From Firmicutes bacterium UBA2598 (lineage in GTDB: Bacteria; Bacillota; PH28-bin88), in assembly GCA_002339345.1 (NCBI GenBank), contig DDKM01000075.1, positions 9,401 through 14,741 on the forward strand: a stretch of DNA of 5,341 nt, read 5' to 3'. Positions within the stretch are counted from its first letter, which is position 1. Each line of letters starts with the position of its first letter. This document shows positions 4,842-5,341 of this stretch, piece after piece. Under the pieces are notes generated by a model. The model saw only the letters and a program-made list of their open reading frames with translations. It was not told the DNA's origin and did not search any database. The translations under genes and the position numbers were made by a program.

Positions 4842-5313
4842 CGGACAATTCCTCCCGGCAGCCCCCCGGGGCCAGATACCCCCGCTGCACCAGTTTGGCC
4901 CGGTGACTGGCCAGCAGCCGGTCCAGATCCACATCCAGCTGGTAGGCGAAGGTGGCGCAGGTTTGCATGACATCCAAAAGCTCCCGGGCAATCCAGGTGT
5001 GGATGTCCCGCTGGCCGAACTCGCCACGTTCCGCCCGCAGCCGCAGGTCCTGGTACTTAGCGATGACATGCTGCAGGGAGGCGAGATCGGGTGCGCCCGG
5101 CTGGCCCATCACCTCGGCGATTTCCCGGCCCATATCACGGCTGATCAGCTTTTGGATGACCTGACACTGGTTCTCCCCGCTCATCCCCCTGGCCTTGCCG
5201 ATGAGTTCCGCCAGTTCGCCGGATTCCTCCGCCAATTTGATCATGGTGCTCTCCATGGTGGGCTGGAGATTGAGGCGGGGGAAAACCTGTTCCAAGCTTT
5301 GCATTAGACCCAT
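4831..5313 (-). CDS. MazG-like nucleotide pyrophosphohydrolase family protein
   Basis: Probable all-helical, magnesium-dependent nucleotide pyrophosphohydrolase of the MazG-like group, which hydrolyses NTPs or dNTPs to monophosphates and pyrophosphate; the substrate cannot be told. The 160-residue protein has KLAEESGELAELIG (26-39), with the metal-binding EExxE as Glu29, Glu30 and Glu33. A second motif, ARELLDVMQTCATFAYQL (109-126), has ExxD as Glu111 and Asp114. It ends with ASHRAKLVQRGYL (135-147), the KL.xRGY ending common in MazG-like proteins. About 77 residues separate the two motifs, much more than in typical MazG domains, so the middle (about 41-105) is an insertion or a divergent helix pair. 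The start is ATG at 5313: an in-frame TAG lies 18 bp upstream (5329-5331), and CAGG lies about 7 nt upstream of the ATG. ATG at 5304 (codon 4) is a possible alternative. It overlaps wecB by 11 bp. Confidence 0.8.
   Translation of the reverse strand: MGLMQSLEQVFPRLNLQPTMESTMIKLAEESGELAELIGKARGMSGENQCQVIQKLISRDMGREIAEVMGQPGAPDLASLQHVIAKYQDLRLRAERGEFGQRDIHTWIARELLDVMQTCATFAYQLDVDLDRLLASHRAKLVQRGYLAPGGCREELSDAG
4850..4856 (-). promoter_or_regulatory. wecB ribosome binding site that decides the start
   Basis: GGGAGGA on the minus strand lies 8 nt before ATG at 4841, within the end of the MazG-like gene. It rejects a much longer in-frame start at 5069, whose extra 76 residues (rich in Trp, Cys and Ser) are an out-of-frame reading of the MazG-like gene. 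Confidence 0.85.
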
Positions 5314-5341
5314 AACATAACCTGGTTTCTAAAACTTACGC

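Noticed and set aside
3600..4970. A 456-residue open frame on the plus strand opposite wecB.
   Set aside because: It is rich in Gly, His, Gln and Pro with no recognisable domain, no good ribosome binding site, and lies entirely antisense to a clear epimerase. Long antisense frames are common in GC-rich coding DNA.
4842..5069. A 76-residue N-terminal extension of WecB in the same frame.
   Set aside because: It is an out-of-frame reading of the MazG-like gene. The family N-terminus and a good ribosome binding site both fit ATG at 4841.
1..5341. tRNA or rRNA genes, CRISPR arrays, insertion sequences, phage attachment sites.
   Set aside because: I saw no regularly spaced repeats, transposase-like proteins, or RNA-gene folds; almost all of the window is accounted for by the nine minus-strand genes.

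Overview
This window is the promoter-proximal part of an F-type ATP synthase (atp) operon, read entirely on the minus strand, together with the two genes directly upstream of it. In transcription order (high to low coordinates) the genes are: a MazG-like nucleotide pyrophosphohydrolase (5313-4831), UDP-N-acetylglucosamine 2-epimerase wecB/mnaA (4841-3681), a 152-bp gap, atpZ (3528-3232), atpI (3242-2883), atpB/subunit a (2841-2149), atpE/subunit c (2046-1825), a 183-bp structured gap, atpF/subunit b (1641-1135), atpH/delta (1138-593), and the first 189 codons of atpA/alpha (567-1), cut by the window edge. No gene on the plus strand is supported; the long plus-strand reading frames are GC-rich mirror images of the minus-strand genes.

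The organism is most likely a Firmicute of the Desulfotomaculum/Pelotomaculum type (Peptococcaceae or Desulfotomaculales). This is an inference from three things: a UDP-GlcNAc 2-epimerase next to atp, as is common in Firmicutes; separate atpZ and atpI genes ahead of atpB; and a GC-rich genome that nevertheless has very strong purine-rich Shine-Dalgarno sequences and uses GTG and TTG starts. No species can be named from the window alone.

The genes fall into two tightly packed blocks. The mazG-like gene and wecB overlap by 11 bp and form a translationally coupled pair for nucleotide clean-up and supply of the cell-envelope sugar UDP-ManNAc. After the 152-bp gap, which may hold the atp promoter, atpZ and atpI also overlap by 11 bp and supply small membrane proteins linked to assembly of the ATP synthase. 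They are followed by the membrane Fo subunits a, c and b and then by the F1 subunits delta and alpha; gamma, beta and epsilon presumably lie beyond position 1. The c subunit has the essential carboxylate Glu56 followed by Ala, which points to proton rather than sodium coupling.

The window is largely a conserved housekeeping locus, and I do not see a previously undescribed system. The parts the genes do not explain are non-coding: two stem-loops between atpE and atpF, one with a perfect 13-bp stem and neither followed by a U-tract; a perfect 16-bp palindrome abutting a second 8-bp palindrome just before the atpB ribosome binding site; and the wecB-atpZ gap. The MazG-like protein also has an unusually long stretch between its two metal-binding motifs.
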